Shown: positions 50,811 through 60,197, counted from the first letter of the stretch. The stretch: 64,000 nt of DNA from Maridesulfovibrio sp050916235 (GCF_050916235.1 NZ_CP104854.1:2790001-2854000); one strand, 5' to 3'. Translations and numbers: made by a program. Notes: generated by a model not told the origin, from the sequence alone.

Positions 50811-51401
50811 CTAACTGATTTTTTTGATCCAATACTGCATTTCGTGGGTAATGCTTATCCCGTCAAGCTCAGGCCAGTTGAGAGTGGCTACAACCCCAAT
50901 CATTTTAGAATATTGGTTCCGATGCAGATACTGGTCAATGGGGATGAAATCATCTGGGCGTAAATGATGGGACTCAGGACGAATGACCGTTGCACAAGTC
51001 ACATAATTGAACCTGTTCATGTCGAGGACCTGTTTTTCTGCCTGATCAAGCATTCGTGTCCCCAACCCAAGACCGCGGTACTCAGGTAGAAAGAGGACTT
51101 CACCCATATAAAAAATCTGTTCCAAGGGATATGGAGACCTTTTGACCGGAGCTGCAAGTTCCTCCATTTCGTCTTCCATAGGGATTGCGGTTGCCGCACC
51201 TGCCAGTGTTTCCCCATCCCAGGCAAGAATGGCAAACGCTTCAGGAGAATTCGCGTATACAGAGAGGTACTGCACTTCATACTTGGCTTCCCCCTTGTAA
51301 AGGTAGGGGTATTCCTTGAAAATTTCTATGCGCAGCTTAGCAAGTGCATCAATATGGGGGAGAATATCCTTTCCCTGAACGAGCTGAGTGGTAACGTTCA
51401 T
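50811..51401 (-). CDS. GNAT-family N-acetyltransferase
   Basis: A 196-aa GNAT enzyme. The acetyl-CoA loop is FLPEYRGLGLGTRMLDQAEK (Q/R-x-x-G-x-G/A). The first strand and helix (LAKLRIEIFKEYPYLY) and GAATAIPMEDEM are also typical. The natural substrate is unknown. It is monocistronic and converges with the acyltransferase gene. AGGAAAC precedes ATG 51401. Confidence 0.85.
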   Translation of the reverse strand: MNVTTQLVQGKDILPHIDALAKLRIEIFKEYPYLYKGEAKYEVQYLSVYANSPEAFAILAWDGETLAGAATAIPMEDEMEELAAPVKRSPYPLEQIFYMGEVLFLPEYRGLGLGTRMLDQAEKQVLDMNRFNYVTCATVIRPESHHLRPDDFIPIDQYLHRNQYSKMIGVVATLNWPELDGISITHEMQYWIKKIS

Positions 51402-51610
51402 GCAATGTTTCCTCAGGCAGATTGTATTTGAAGATAGTTGTGATTACAGATGATATTTTATGCACTCATGAAATTTTTAATTTCCTGATATAGTAATCTA
51501 AAACCACGCAAAAGGCCACAGAAAGGACATTTGGATTCTCCCTCTCGCGAAGATTGACGAATTCTATCTGGTGTCCCAGATTCTCGAAAATAAAAATACC
51601 TTTCCGAAGG

Positions 51611-51639
51611 TTGACAGCAGGACAAGGATCAATTAAACA
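51611..51639 (+). promoter_or_regulatory. Sigma-70-type promoter of tRNA-Ala 2
   Basis: TTGACA (51611-51616) and TAAACA (51634-51639), 17 bases apart, 17 bases before the tRNA. Confidence 0.75.
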
Positions 51640-51656
51640 CTCTCCTCACAGCAAGT

Positions 51657-51732
<76 letters not shown>

Positions 51733-51741
51733 AGACATTTC

Positions 51742-51777
51742 AGGGACTTACGAATTAATCGTGAGTCCCTTTTTTCG
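51742..51777 (+). terminator. Terminator of tRNA-Ala 2
   Basis: GGGACTTACGA and TCGTGAGTCCC form the stem (one G-T pair) followed by six T. Confidence 0.9.
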
Positions 51778-51786
51778 TATGGGGAA

Positions 51787-51832
51787 CCGGGGGGGCTACA
51801 CCGAACAAAGGGGGGTCTACACCGAACAAAGG
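51787..51832 (+). repeat. Tandem 20-21-base G-rich repeat, two copies
   Basis: Two units of the form G-run, C/T-CTACACCGAACAAA, followed by a third G-run. Too short for a known element; may be replication slippage. Confidence 0.6.
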
Positions 51833-51959
51833 GGCAGAAGCCCGACTGATGCCGCTAGATTTTCAGCAGCCAAATACCGAGATCTGTAGTTAGACTTGCA
51901 TCTCGCCGAGATTGCGAGGAGTCAGACTCCGCTTGTATTATATGAGATTCTCGTGGTTC

Positions 51960-52694
51960 TTAAACGGTAACGGTAAGAGTGCTTGCTTCATTCCTGTCAA
52001 GGTCTACCATGAGTATGCCATTGGAATCACGTCCCATTAGTGCAATCAAATCGCCGTTCCGATTCCAAGCCGCTGACTGCCCGGCGCTAACGAAGTCATC
52101 ATTCGGTCCTATGCAATTGGCCATGATGACGTATATCTTATGCTTCAACGCTATTTTTGGGTAATGCCGCATCGCCTTGGCAATGCCTCCGTCAGACTTG
52201 GCCACACTTGCCAAATATACGTTTGCACCCATCGCCACGGCATGCTCGGCATGGCTTGGCTGCAGTGATTCATAACAAATGGCAGGGGCTAGGTTGTAAT
52301 TCTCAGTTTGTAAAATGAGCTGCTTTTCCCCTGAAACAAAATACGGAAGTTCATCATCATGCAGTTGCTGCTTTGCATAACTGATAGAGGGCTCATTGGG
52401 AATGAACCAAGCCATTCCGATCTGCACTTGTTCTTGCCGCGCAAGGGGGAAGCCTACCCCAATAGTTATATTGTATCGAGTACTTTGCTCTTTGAATATT
52501 TCTAGAATCTGATCAGACATGCGTATGGCGAGTGATTCTGCAAGTCTTGGTTCGTATCCAGTGATTGAAAGCTCTGGGAAAAATAGTATATTTACATTGT
52601 TATTAGCAGCAATTTGTATGAATTTAAGATGTCGTTCGATGTTTGCATCAATATCACCTTTTATAGCTTTACATTGAATTGCGCCTACTATCAT
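51960..52694 (-). CDS. Nitrilase-superfamily C-N hydrolase
   Basis: A 244-aa carbon-nitrogen hydrolase with the full Glu-Lys-Cys triad: E41 in FFPELSITGYEP, K108 in YAKQQLHDDE, and C140 in APAICYESL. The C-terminal part has GPNDDFVSAGQSAAW with NGDLIALM. It may cleave an amide or nitrile; closest in layout to carbamoylputrescine- or omega-amidase-like members but with no firm substrate. It is bracketed by intact tRNA-Ala 2 on one side and remnant C on the other, so it is probably cargo of a small integrated element. The ribosome site is AGGAG just before ATG 52694. Confidence 0.85.
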   Translation of the reverse strand: MIVGAIQCKAIKGDIDANIERHLKFIQIAANNNVNILFFPELSITGYEPRLAESLAIRMSDQILEIFKEQSTRYNITIGVGFPLARQEQVQIGMAWFIPNEPSISYAKQQLHDDELPYFVSGEKQLILQTENYNLAPAICYESLQPSHAEHAVAMGANVYLASVAKSDGGIAKAMRHYPKIALKHKIYVIMANCIGPNDDFVSAGQSAAWNRNGDLIALMGRDSNGILMVDLDRNEASTLTVTV

Positions 52695-52890
52695 TAGCTG
52701 ATCTCCTCCTCAGTTCCGAATATTTATTAATTATTACAGTCTATTTTAAAAGGTGACGTTTTTGACTATACCTACTGATTATTAGGCAATCCGAAGGATA
52801 ATGCAATAATGTAAACAAAGCCGGTTATGGGAAGACATAAAAGGGGCATTGTGTCTGTTTTACTCTCAAGTAATTATTATTAGTTTTGTA

Positions 52891-52937
52891 ACTGGCATTC
52901 AAGAGACTAGGAGCTCAATCCTCTTGAACTCTACCAG
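52891..52937 (+). pseudogene. Decayed tRNA-Ala(GGC) 3' part, remnant C
   Basis: ACTGGCATTCAAGAG, GAGCTCAATC and CTCTACCAGA follow the anticodon arm, T-arm and 3' end of tRNA-Ala copy 2 with a few changes. The match goes on past the CCA into ATATTTTAGGG and the terminator. Confidence 0.8.
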
Positions 52938-52943
52938 ATATTT

Positions 52944-52979
52944 TAGGGCTTACGAATGTATCGTAAGTCCCTTTTTTAT
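52944..52979 (+). terminator. Duplicated tRNA-Ala terminator
   Basis: GGGCTTACGA and TCGTAAGTCCC with a T-run; nearly the same as the terminator of tRNA-Ala copy 2 (51742-51777), so tRNA end and terminator were duplicated together. Confidence 0.85.
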
Positions 52980-53618
52980 TTGCGGGTGTTTTATAGATAC
53001 TTTCAAGAAGAACAGAGGATGGCAAATAAATATTTTTGGTGAAGAGAATTTGCTGAAATAATGGAAGTTATCGAAGAATATCAAATGCATTTGATACAGC
53101 AAAATAAGTGGTGCGAAAATTAACCGTACAGGCAAGGTTGTTGACAGGTTGTCCTGCCTTAATCCAATATAATCACATAGTGATGACACTGAAAAAAAAT
53201 TAAATGACACAGCTGGTTATATATGTAATTTACATGGCTCTATGATAAAGGGACAGCATGAAAGTCTCTCTCGTAAATCGAATCCAGCTGGGGTTCTACG
53301 GTTAATTTTACATTGCTGATAAGGTCACGGGAGTTTTAGAAGAAGTTAGTGCAATAATTGATTTAGTGAGAACTTCATTTGTCACGATGAATTAAATACT
53401 TAGGGTGAAGTTCGTTTAACTTGGTTTTTATTATTTTTCTGCCTTAGGATATGACCGCATAGAAAGTATCCTTCGGCACATTGGCTCTTCAAGATGTATT
53501 AAATACGTAATTAAGGGCGCTGTTTTTATAGCCTTTTGCTAACATGTACATGAAGCCGGTCACGGACACCGGCCTCTGGATCGAACACTGAACAACTGCA
53601 AACCAAAGGGGACAGGAC
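52980..53618. other. Non-coding region, nothing recognised
   Basis: No gene in about 640 A/T-rich bases. A short hairpin GCCGGT/ACCGGC lies near 53551-53573 before the small gene at 53619. The open frame 52849-53061 runs through the tRNA remnant and has no ribosome site. Confidence 0.5.
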
Positions 53619-53855
53619 ATGGACAGAGGACAGGAAAAGATCAAAAGCATTTACATAGGCTACCACCCCCGGACTCAGGACGGCAGTTCTCCGCTGTCTC
53701 GCTCCCTCACTGATTCCATTGCGATAATGGACGCCTACAACGAAAAACAGAGTGAAGGAAGACTTAGGGCCGAGCTTGTTGAAATAGCTTTCAGTGATCT
53801 TTGTGCTGTTGCCGTTATGGAAACAACAATCGGTAAAGTCTGGCAGTACATCTAG
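53619..53855 (+). CDS. Small hypothetical protein, 78 aa
   Basis: A 78-aa soluble protein with no recognised domain. It begins MDRGQEKIKSIYIGYHP and contains RLRAELVEIAFSDLCAVAVM, a likely amphipathic helix. AAGGGGACAGGAC before ATG 53619 is a fair ribosome site. GC content is higher than in the surrounding non-coding DNA, as expected for a gene. Single gene; a hairpin CTACAG/CTGTAG follows the stop. Confidence 0.55.
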   Translation: MDRGQEKIKSIYIGYHPRTQDGSSPLSRSLTDSIAIMDAYNEKQSEGRLRAELVEIAFSDLCAVAVMETTIGKVWQYI

Positions 53856-54316
53856 TTTCTACAGAATTTTTTTCCTGTAGAGATGTCTGGATGTTGATTT
53901 TTTTGATATTTCAACGAGCCATTCTTTTCTTTATGCGTAAATACTTTTGCCGTTATTGATTATTTAGGTTGGATATTTTTTTGAGGGATGCGTTTGCATA
54001 CATTACGTCCTTAAATTTTGTCCAGCCGTGTATGGTAATCTAGTCATTTTAAGTGAAATGTATCCCGATGGTATGACCTCTGTCAGACTAAGGGACAACA
54101 TTTCCTTTATATAAGGACTTGCGATTATGTCGTAAGTCCTTTTTTTATAGGGTAATTGGGTTGAATTGCATGAGCTATGACCAGATCTTTTTTATATCGA
54201 GTTGTGTCATTACAGTTGCTGGCTTATTGTTTTTATAATATTGTTGAGTGCAGTGAACATAACAGAAAGTTAACTTTTTCATTTCAGGTTATGGAGACCT
54301 CCTGAGGACTTGTTTT
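53856..54316. other. Non-coding region with terminator
   Basis: No gene in 461 A/T-rich bases except a terminator at 54113-54147 that resembles those of the tRNA-Ala fragments. CAACATTTC before it may be the last trace of another tRNA-linked end; too decayed to call. Confidence 0.5.
54113..54147 (+). terminator. Terminator similar to tRNA-Ala terminators
   Basis: AGGACTTGCGA and TCGTAAGTCCT flank a five-base loop, followed by seven T. The words GGACTT-CGA and TCGTAAGTCC match the terminators at 51742 and 52944, although no gene lies directly upstream. Confidence 0.8.
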
Positions 54317-55063
54317 ATGTACGATAAATCTGCACTTATTGACCACGTACTCTCCTTTGTAGACATTCAGTCTGGCGATGCGATTTTGGATGTCGGATGT
54401 GGAGATGGTCAGATGTTGCATGCTGCTAGCTGGTTAGTTGATGGGGGATCGTTCTTTGGGCTTGATATGCTACCTGCTTCTATACAAAGGGCAGAATCAT
54501 TCACCTGTGGAGATGACCGACTGCATTTTTCTGTCCATGATGTAGATGCTGGTCTGCCTTATTCAAATGAAATGTATGAATGTGTTGTCTGTTGCAACGT
54601 GCTGGAATGTATTAATGAGAAGGGCTTGCTCCTGCGTGAAATGCATCGGGTTCTTAAAAAAGAAGGCAGGCTTGTTGTTTCTCATTTTGACTACGATACT
54701 ATTGTATTTAACGTAGAAGATCGTGATATTTACAGAAAAATACTGCATGCTTATAGCGACTGGAAACAGCCGTGGATGAAGGAAAGCGATCCGTGGACCG
54801 GTAGAAAATTGTGCGGAATTATCAACAAAGTTTCTACATTGTTTTCAGGCGGTATTCAGAGCTTTGTGCTTCATGAAACAGAATACCGGAATGGGACAAA
54901 GGGGTATTCTTTTGTAAAGGAAGAAGTTCGCGATTTGGTTAAGCATGGCGTAATTGCGGCGTATGAGTATGAATTGTTTTTGCATGATATTGAAAATTCT
55001 GTCCGTAATAATGAGTATTTTTTTAGCATAAATATGTATTCTTTTGTAGGTGACAAAGTTTAG
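54317..55063 (+). CDS. Class I SAM-dependent methyltransferase
   Basis: A 248-aa methyltransferase. Motif I is ILDVGCGDGQML, motif II GLDMLPASIQRAESF, and the later strand CVVCCNVLECINEKGLLLREMHRVLKK (in two blocks) is typical of the UbiE/BioC type. The substrate cannot be told; the C-terminal 80 residues are specific and include ETEYRNGTKGYSFVKEEVR. TGAGGA lies before ATG 54317. The gene is A/T-rich relative to core genes and stands alone. Confidence 0.8.
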   Translation: MYDKSALIDHVLSFVDIQSGDAILDVGCGDGQMLHAASWLVDGGSFFGLDMLPASIQRAESFTCGDDRLHFSVHDVDAGLPYSNEMYECVVCCNVLECINEKGLLLREMHRVLKKEGRLVVSHFDYDTIVFNVEDRDIYRKILHAYSDWKQPWMKESDPWTGRKLCGIINKVSTLFSGGIQSFVLHETEYRNGTKGYSFVKEEVRDLVKHGVIAAYEYELFLHDIENSVRNNEYFFSINMYSFVGDKV

Positions 55064-55249
55064 TTTCCCCACTATGGATTTTTATCGACGACATTTATAT
55101 TGTAAAAATGTGACCTTCTAAAGCGATTTTACTGCCGACTAACTCTCTCCTTTCTAAAAGAAGATCAGATCTTCCGTTTTGAAAATCTGTGCTGATTGTC
55201 TCCAAGCTGCATGTCACAATCAATCCCTGTATTGGGAAAGGAACTTGTT

Positions 55250-55888
55250 ATGAATATTGAAACGTGGGCCATGTTTTTTCTGGCTTATCTGATAACAACA
55301 TTGTCCCCCGGCCCGAACGTCCTGCTGGTTATGAAAAACAGCATCCGACATGGCTGGAGGTCTGCTTTTGTGACCGTATTCGGCAACCTGACATGCCAGC
55401 TCCTGATTGTATGCCTTGTGGCTGTCGGTGTCGGCCAGCTTTTAGCTAAGCTGCCGGTCTGGTTTGTGGCCATGAAAGCCTTGGGCGGAACCTATCTGAT
55501 ATATCTCGGGGTCAGGAACCTGCTTTCATCGCGCAAAGGCGGATCACTTGATACCGGAGACGGGGATGAACCCGTCAGGGTACGATCAGCTCGCAGTTTG
55601 TTTGTGGAGGCTTTTTGCGTTTCGGCCAGCAACCCCAAGACCCTGATTTTTCTTTCGGCATTTCTGCCGCAGTTCCTTGAGACTGCCCATCCTGCCTATG
55701 AGCAGTTTACGGTCATGTATCTGACTATCTGCGGTATTGTTACAAGCGTTCACCTTGGTTATTCGTACCTGACTGCCTGCTTTGGACGGCGTTTTTCGTT
55801 CAGGGATTTCGGCCGCAGGATAGACAAGATTACCGGCGGACTTTTTGTTGCCATGGGCGGAGGCATCCTGCTGAGTGATAGGGTTTGA
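55250..55888 (+). CDS. LysE/RhtB-family exporter
   Basis: A 212-aa inner-membrane exporter with about six membrane segments. The family start LITTLSPGPNVLLVMKNSIRHGWR and the later FCVSASNPKTLIFLSAFLPQFL are both present. RhtB/LysE proteins export amino acids such as homoserine, threonine or lysine. Start ATG 55250 has AAAGGAAC upstream; the frame from 55196 lacks a ribosome site. A terminator follows at 55958-55993. Confidence 0.9.
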   Translation: MNIETWAMFFLAYLITTLSPGPNVLLVMKNSIRHGWRSAFVTVFGNLTCQLLIVCLVAVGVGQLLAKLPVWFVAMKALGGTYLIYLGVRNLLSSRKGGSLDTGDGDEPVRVRSARSLFVEAFCVSASNPKTLIFLSAFLPQFLETAHPAYEQFTVMYLTICGIVTSVHLGYSYLTACFGRRFSFRDFGRRIDKITGGLFVAMGGGILLSDRV

Positions 55889-55957
55889 TCTCTTGAAATC
55901 AAGGGCAAATTTGTAGTTTTTAATGAAGTTTATCTTAAGCTGACACGCTGATATGCA

Positions 55958-55993
55958 AAGGGCTTGCAATGGAAATTGCAGGTCCTTTTTTCT
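55958..55993 (+). terminator. Intrinsic terminator after lysE-type gene
   Basis: GGGCTTGCAAT and ATTGCAGGTCC around a four-base loop, with six T. Confidence 0.8.
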
Positions 55994-56303
55994 GCAGGCA
56001 GATTGGTTTCATAAAATTAGCTCAGGTCGTTTGTATGGATTCGAAATTTTTCCGTTCGGAACACGTGGCAGAGTATTGAAAAGACTGTACCGTGATTTGC
56101 GGAATTCCACTGTAATTCTTGTACAGAGTCTTGCGTGTGGGACCTTATAATGGAATACTACCCGCGTACATCTGGCTGGGCCAGCTCCTCGTTTTAGTTT
56201 CTCATGTTTCTCCGGATGGTTCCTGACATTTCCGTTTCACCGCTGTTTTGGGACCGCATATTCTGCCTTTTTGCCATTAATACAGCCAACCTTCACAAGC
56301 TCT
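55994..56303. other. Non-coding region before the molybdopterin gene
   Basis: No gene seen. It should hold the promoter of the oxidoreductase. Short frames have no ribosome site. Confidence 0.5.
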
Positions 56304-58316
56304 ATGAATATGAAAACAGACAAGACCATATGCCCGTATGACTGTCCGACCACCTGCGGACTTCTTGCTGAATCCGACGGCAGCCGTGTTCTGAAAGTCA
56401 AAGGGGACCCTGCCGACCCAGTCTGCCGCGGGCTTATCTGCCGCAAAATGCAGCGCTATGAAAAATCCATCCATTCTCCTGACCGTATTCTGACTCCCCT
56501 CAAGCGTACAGGGGAAAAGGGCAGCGGCGAATTTGCACCTGTGTCATGGGACGAGGCTGTTGAAACGATTGTCCGGCATTGGAAAGAGACCCTTGCCGCG
56601 TATGGTCCGGACTCGATTCTGCCTTTCTATTATTCCGGTGTGATGAGTTTGATTCACCGCAACTGCGGCGATGCCCTGTTCAACCGTATGGGAGCATGCT
56701 CGCTGGTGAAGACACTCTGCGCATCGGCAAAATCAGCCGGATATACTGCTGTTGTGGGCAACACCGGATGTCTTGATCCTCGTGATCTTGAACAAAGCGA
56801 TTTTTATATAGTCTGGGGCAGCAACATGAAGGCCACCCGTCTGCAGAGCATGGCGGATATTGTGAATGCTCGCAAAAACGGCAAGCGTGTGGCCCTCATT
56901 GAATCCTGCGCAAACGACATGGCTCCCTATTGTGACCAGGTTGTGCTGGTCACTCCCGGAACAGACGGGGCGCTGGCTCTTGGCATGCTGCATGTGCTAG
57001 AGAAAGAAGGCCTTGCAGATTCCGACTTCCTGTCCGGAGAAGCGGACGGGTATGACGAGTTCCGTAAAACCCTTGGAGACTATACCCCGGAATGGGCCGA
57101 GGGAATTACCGGGGTTCCTGCGCAGGTCATAGTCGATCTGGCCCGCGAATACGCAGCCGCCTCCTCTCCGGTTATCATCCTCGGCAGCGGCAATTCCCGG
57201 TATGGAAACGGCGGGATGACCGTCCGGCTGATAACAATTCTGTCGGCTTATACAGGTGCGTGGACCCGTCCGGGAGGAGGGCTGTGCGGCTGTACACCGG
57301 GCGGCGGCCCTTATGTTGATGCAGACCGCATCGCCAGACCGGATCTGCGGACCAATACCGCCCGCAGGGTCAATATCAACCAGCTTGCCACTGTTCTTAA
57401 CGGAGAGGAAGGTGAGGTCCCCATACGCTGTCTGCATGTTTACGCCTGCAACCCGGTAGGCACGGTTTCCAACCAGTTGGGCATACAGCGTGGCCTGCTC
57501 AGCCCGGAACTTTTCACTGTGGTTCATGAACGGTTCATGACCGATACCGCCCGCTATGCCGACATTATTCTTCCGGCAACTTTTTCTGTGGAGCAGTCTG
57601 ACTGTTACTCATCCTACGGCTACCGTTCTTTTGGCGTGGCCCGGCGGATCATTCCTCCTGTTGGAGAAAGCAGGAGCAACTGGGATATCTTCAACCTTCT
57701 GGCGCGGGCACTGGGCTACGAGGACAGCCATTTCTCCAAGACGGAAGATGATATGCTTGACGAACTGCTGGCTAACCCCATGGAAGGGCTGGCAGGTATT
57801 TCCGATGCACAGTGGGAGGTCCTCAGAAGCGGAGGCCAGATTTCCATTCCCCGTGAGGAACAGAGGGTATGGAAAACGTCCACAGGAAAACTGATGATCG
57901 TAAACCCCGGTCTTGCCTGTCCGGTTCCTGGGTATATTGAGAACCACGGGGGCAGTTATCCGCTGCGGCTTATTGCCGTTCCCAGTTCAGATACCCTCAA
58001 CTCCACTTTTCTGGAGCGTGACGACCTGCTCGAACGTCGCGGTGTAATGGCTTTGGGGATGCACCCGGACGATGCTGCGGCACGGGGTATTTCCCACGGA
58101 GATACCGTGCGGGTATATAACGATCTCGGCGAGGTCCGTTTTGTGGCGGAGTTAAGCGGGAATATTGCCAGAGGGGCTGTCGCTGCTACGGGCGTATTCA
58201 AGGCATCGCAGTCTGCAAACGGGAACCTTGTGAACACACTGCATCATGAACGCCTTTCAGACATCGGCGAAGCTACTACCCTGAATGACAACACCGTTGA
58301 AGTCTGTAAGGACTGA
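56304..58316 (+). CDS. Molybdopterin oxidoreductase, DMSO-reductase family
   Basis: A 670-aa molybdenum or tungsten enzyme. The N-terminal [4Fe-4S] motif is C10-x3-C14-x3-C18 with the fourth Cys at 46 (GLICRK). Cofactor-binding parts are GVMSLIHRNCGDALFNRMG, VGNTGCLDPRDLEQSDF, GSNMKATRLQSMADI and the C-terminal MGMHPDDAAARGISHGD with ANGNLVNTLHHERLS. No twin-arginine signal is visible and no partner subunit is adjacent, so it seems cytoplasmic and single-subunit. It is of the formate-dehydrogenase-H/BisC-like grouping; the substrate is unknown. The start is ATG 56304 or 56310, neither with a strong ribosome site. Confidence 0.85.
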   Translation: MNMKTDKTICPYDCPTTCGLLAESDGSRVLKVKGDPADPVCRGLICRKMQRYEKSIHSPDRILTPLKRTGEKGSGEFAPVSWDEAVETIVRHWKETLAAYGPDSILPFYYSGVMSLIHRNCGDALFNRMGACSLVKTLCASAKSAGYTAVVGNTGCLDPRDLEQSDFYIVWGSNMKATRLQSMADIVNARKNGKRVALIESCANDMAPYCDQVVLVTPGTDGALALGMLHVLEKEGLADSDFLSGEADGYDEFRKTLGDYTPEWAEGITGVPAQVIVDLAREYAAASSPVIILGSGNSRYGNGGMTVRLITILSAYTGAWTRPGGGLCGCTPGGGPYVDADRIARPDLRTNTARRVNINQLATVLNGEEGEVPIRCLHVYACNPVGTVSNQLGIQRGLLSPELFTVVHERFMTDTARYADIILPATFSVEQSDCYSSYGYRSFGVARRIIPPVGESRSNWDIFNLLARALGYEDSHFSKTEDDMLDELLANPMEGLAGISDAQWEVLRSGGQISIPREEQRVWKTSTGKLMIVNPGLACPVPGYIENHGGSYPLRLIAVPSSDTLNSTFLERDDLLERRGVMALGMHPDDAAARGISHGDTVRVYNDLGEVRFVAELSGNIARGAVAATGVFKASQSANGNLVNTLHHERLSDIGEATTLNDNTVEVCKD

Positions 58317-58409
58317 TAGTCGGGATCTATAATTGTGACCTCTTTTTATCTGTGGTAATGATAGATAATCCTGAAGTGGATTGTAAAAACAGATGAAGAG
58401 GGTAAAGGA

Positions 58410-58760
58410 ATGATACTCGTACATTATCCCAGTTGAACCACCTCCCGCAAAGCCAAGGCTTGGCTTGAGGATAACGGTATTGAATTTGAAATCCGCCATA
58501 TTGTGAAGGAAACACCTACACGGGACGAATTTCTTGCCTGGCAGAAGATTGCCGGGGTGGACAAGAAAAAATTCGTGAACACAAACGGCAGGAAATATCA
58601 GGAAACCGGACTTAAGGATACCATAGACGCCATGTCTGACGCCGATCTGTTCGAGCTGATTTCTTCTGACGGCATGCTGGTCAAGCGGCCTATTCTGGTG
58701 GCCGACAGCTTCGTATTGATCGGGTTCAGGCAGGCGGACTGGGAAGCTCGGCTTCTGTAA
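58410..58760 (+). CDS. ArsC/Spx-like selenoprotein (in-frame UGA, Sec9)
   Basis: A 116-aa thioredoxin-fold protein of the arsenate reductase (ArsC)/Spx/YffB family. ATG 58410 follows GAGGG at good spacing. The frame has one UGA at 58434-58436 (codon 9) and then stays open to TAA 58758-58760. The sequence around it, HYPS-U-TTSRKAKAWLE, lines up with the family's catalytic PSCTSCRKARAWLE, so selenocysteine stands at the nucleophile Cys and the second Cys is Ser. Later blocks FVNTNGRKYQETGLKD and LVKRPILVADSFVLIGF also fit. A hairpin at 58441-58470 is positioned like a bacterial SECIS. A redox role (selenol-based reductase) is inferred; arsenate as substrate is unproven. It overlaps the MFS gene end by 35 bases. 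Confidence 0.8.
58441..58470 (+). promoter_or_regulatory. Candidate bacterial SECIS element
   Basis: AAGCCAA (58450-58456), loop GGC, TTGGCTT (58460-58466) form a perfect 7-bp stem, extended by CCTC (58441-58444) and GAGG (58467-58470) over an internal loop. The apical loop starts 20 bases after the UGA and begins with G, both as required for SelB recognition. Confidence 0.65.
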
Positions 58761-59928
58761 TCCTCCTGTTCGCCTCGGCCTTCTTTTCAAAGCATCCGAT
58801 AGAGAAGGGGATGATCAGGAAACTGAGCAGGAATGTGATCACCCCTCTCCAGTCGGCATATTCGTAGGCAAATCCGGCTCCGGTAATGCCCAGCCAGCCC
58901 CCGGTGTAGTAGAAGAGCACATAAAGCGCGTTGGCTTTGCCGTGGCTGCAGGTGAGCTTGCGGTTCAGCAGGACCACCGCCACTGTGTGGAGGGAGAAGA
59001 AACCGGCACATACCCCCAGAAGACCGACTATTACGGCGGTCATGGAGGGCAGGAGCAGCAGGAGCAGGGATGCTCCCAGAAGCAGCGAGCTGCATATGAG
59101 CATTATCCCGCCACCGAAACGGCTGCTTAGTTTTCCTGCCATCGGGCCGAGGAAGATGCCCAGTATGTATACGAGATATACGAGGGTGATAAGCTCGGTC
59201 GGCAGATTGAAGGGCGGGTGTGAAAGCCGGTATGGCAGGTAGTTGAATACCGGCGAGAAAATCAGCAGGCTTCCTGCCCCGCAGACGTATATCAGCAGCA
59301 GTTCCTTTTTTTTCAGCAGTGACAGGTAGGTTTCCTTGCCGTTGGTCGAGCGTGCAGCGGCTACGGCTTCCTTTTCCGTGGAGGGCAGCATGAGCACGGC
59401 AAGGACAGTGGTTACAATGATCAGCGCGGCCGCGGAGATAAAGGCGTAGCGCCAGTGCAGCGGGGGATGTATCCAGCCGCCCAGCAGTCTTCCTCCAAGC
59501 CCGCCGAGGATTGTCGCCGACACGTAAGAGCCCATGACCACACTCAGCCTTTCCACCGGGAGAGTGCGGGCCAGCCAGGCCGCAAGGCTTGTCGTCAGGG
59601 CCGGTATGAAAAGTCCCTGCAGTAGGCGTGCTCCCACCAGCAGGTTGAAATCATGGGTCAGCGAGCAGATTACTCCACCGGCTGCAACAAAGAATCCTCC
59701 GACCATCAGGATGGGGTGGATGGGGTGCCTGTCCGACAGATAGCCGAAGAAAAGGTTGGAAAATACAATCCCGAGAATCACGAAGGATACGGTCAGTGAG
59801 ACCTGAACCGGACTTACGCAGAATTCCCGCTGCAGAACCGGGAGTACCGGCTGAGTAAGATATATGTTGGTAAACGAAGCGGAAACCAGCGCGAAAACCG
59901 CAACCTGCATTTTTCCGAGTTTATTCAT
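58726..59928 (-). CDS. MFS transporter
   Basis: A 400-aa major-facilitator protein with about 12 membrane segments. FFGYLSDRHPIHPILMVGG is the loop between TM2 and TM3 (D-R motif) and ARLLQGLFIPALTTSLAAWL the TM4 region. It resembles YnfM/AraJ-like exporters. GGAG lies before ATG 59928. It converges with and overlaps the selenoprotein gene. The substrate is unknown. Confidence 0.85.
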   Translation of the reverse strand: MNKLGKMQVAVFALVSASFTNIYLTQPVLPVLQREFCVSPVQVSLTVSFVILGIVFSNLFFGYLSDRHPIHPILMVGGFFVAAGGVICSLTHDFNLLVGARLLQGLFIPALTTSLAAWLARTLPVERLSVVMGSYVSATILGGLGGRLLGGWIHPPLHWRYAFISAAALIIVTTVLAVLMLPSTEKEAVAAARSTNGKETYLSLLKKKELLLIYVCGAGSLLIFSPVFNYLPYRLSHPPFNLPTELITLVYLVYILGIFLGPMAGKLSSRFGGGIMLICSSLLLGASLLLLLLPSMTAVIVGLLGVCAGFFSLHTVAVVLLNRKLTCSHGKANALYVLFYYTGGWLGITGAGFAYEYADWRGVITFLLSFLIIPFSIGCFEKKAEANRRITEAELPSPPA

Positions 59929-60197
59929 TTGGTGCTCCGTGGCAGGCTATTTACACTGAGTCTGCAGATGAGTATTGTAGTGAAAACAAATATAATTATG
60001 TCGATGCAGATTATTGCTTCATGCTTCTCCTTGTCAAGACAGCCTGAAGCAATTGCGCTCTGTAATCGACTGCGCGGAAGGAGGTTTCTCTCCTTGCCTA
60101 AACAGAACTCCGGGATTAACTGTACTATGCCCTGCCATGGCGTTGATCCTGTTTGGGAAGCTGTTTGTATCACATTTTTACGGAGGCTGAATCCGGT

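Noticed and set aside
52849..53061. 70-codon frame across tRNA-Ala remnant C
   Set aside because: It translates tRNA and terminator sequence and lacks a ribosome site.
58503..58760. 85-codon gene starting at 58503
   Set aside because: This start would remove the active-site motif and has no ribosome site; the frame continues upstream through one UGA to a well-placed ATG at 58410.
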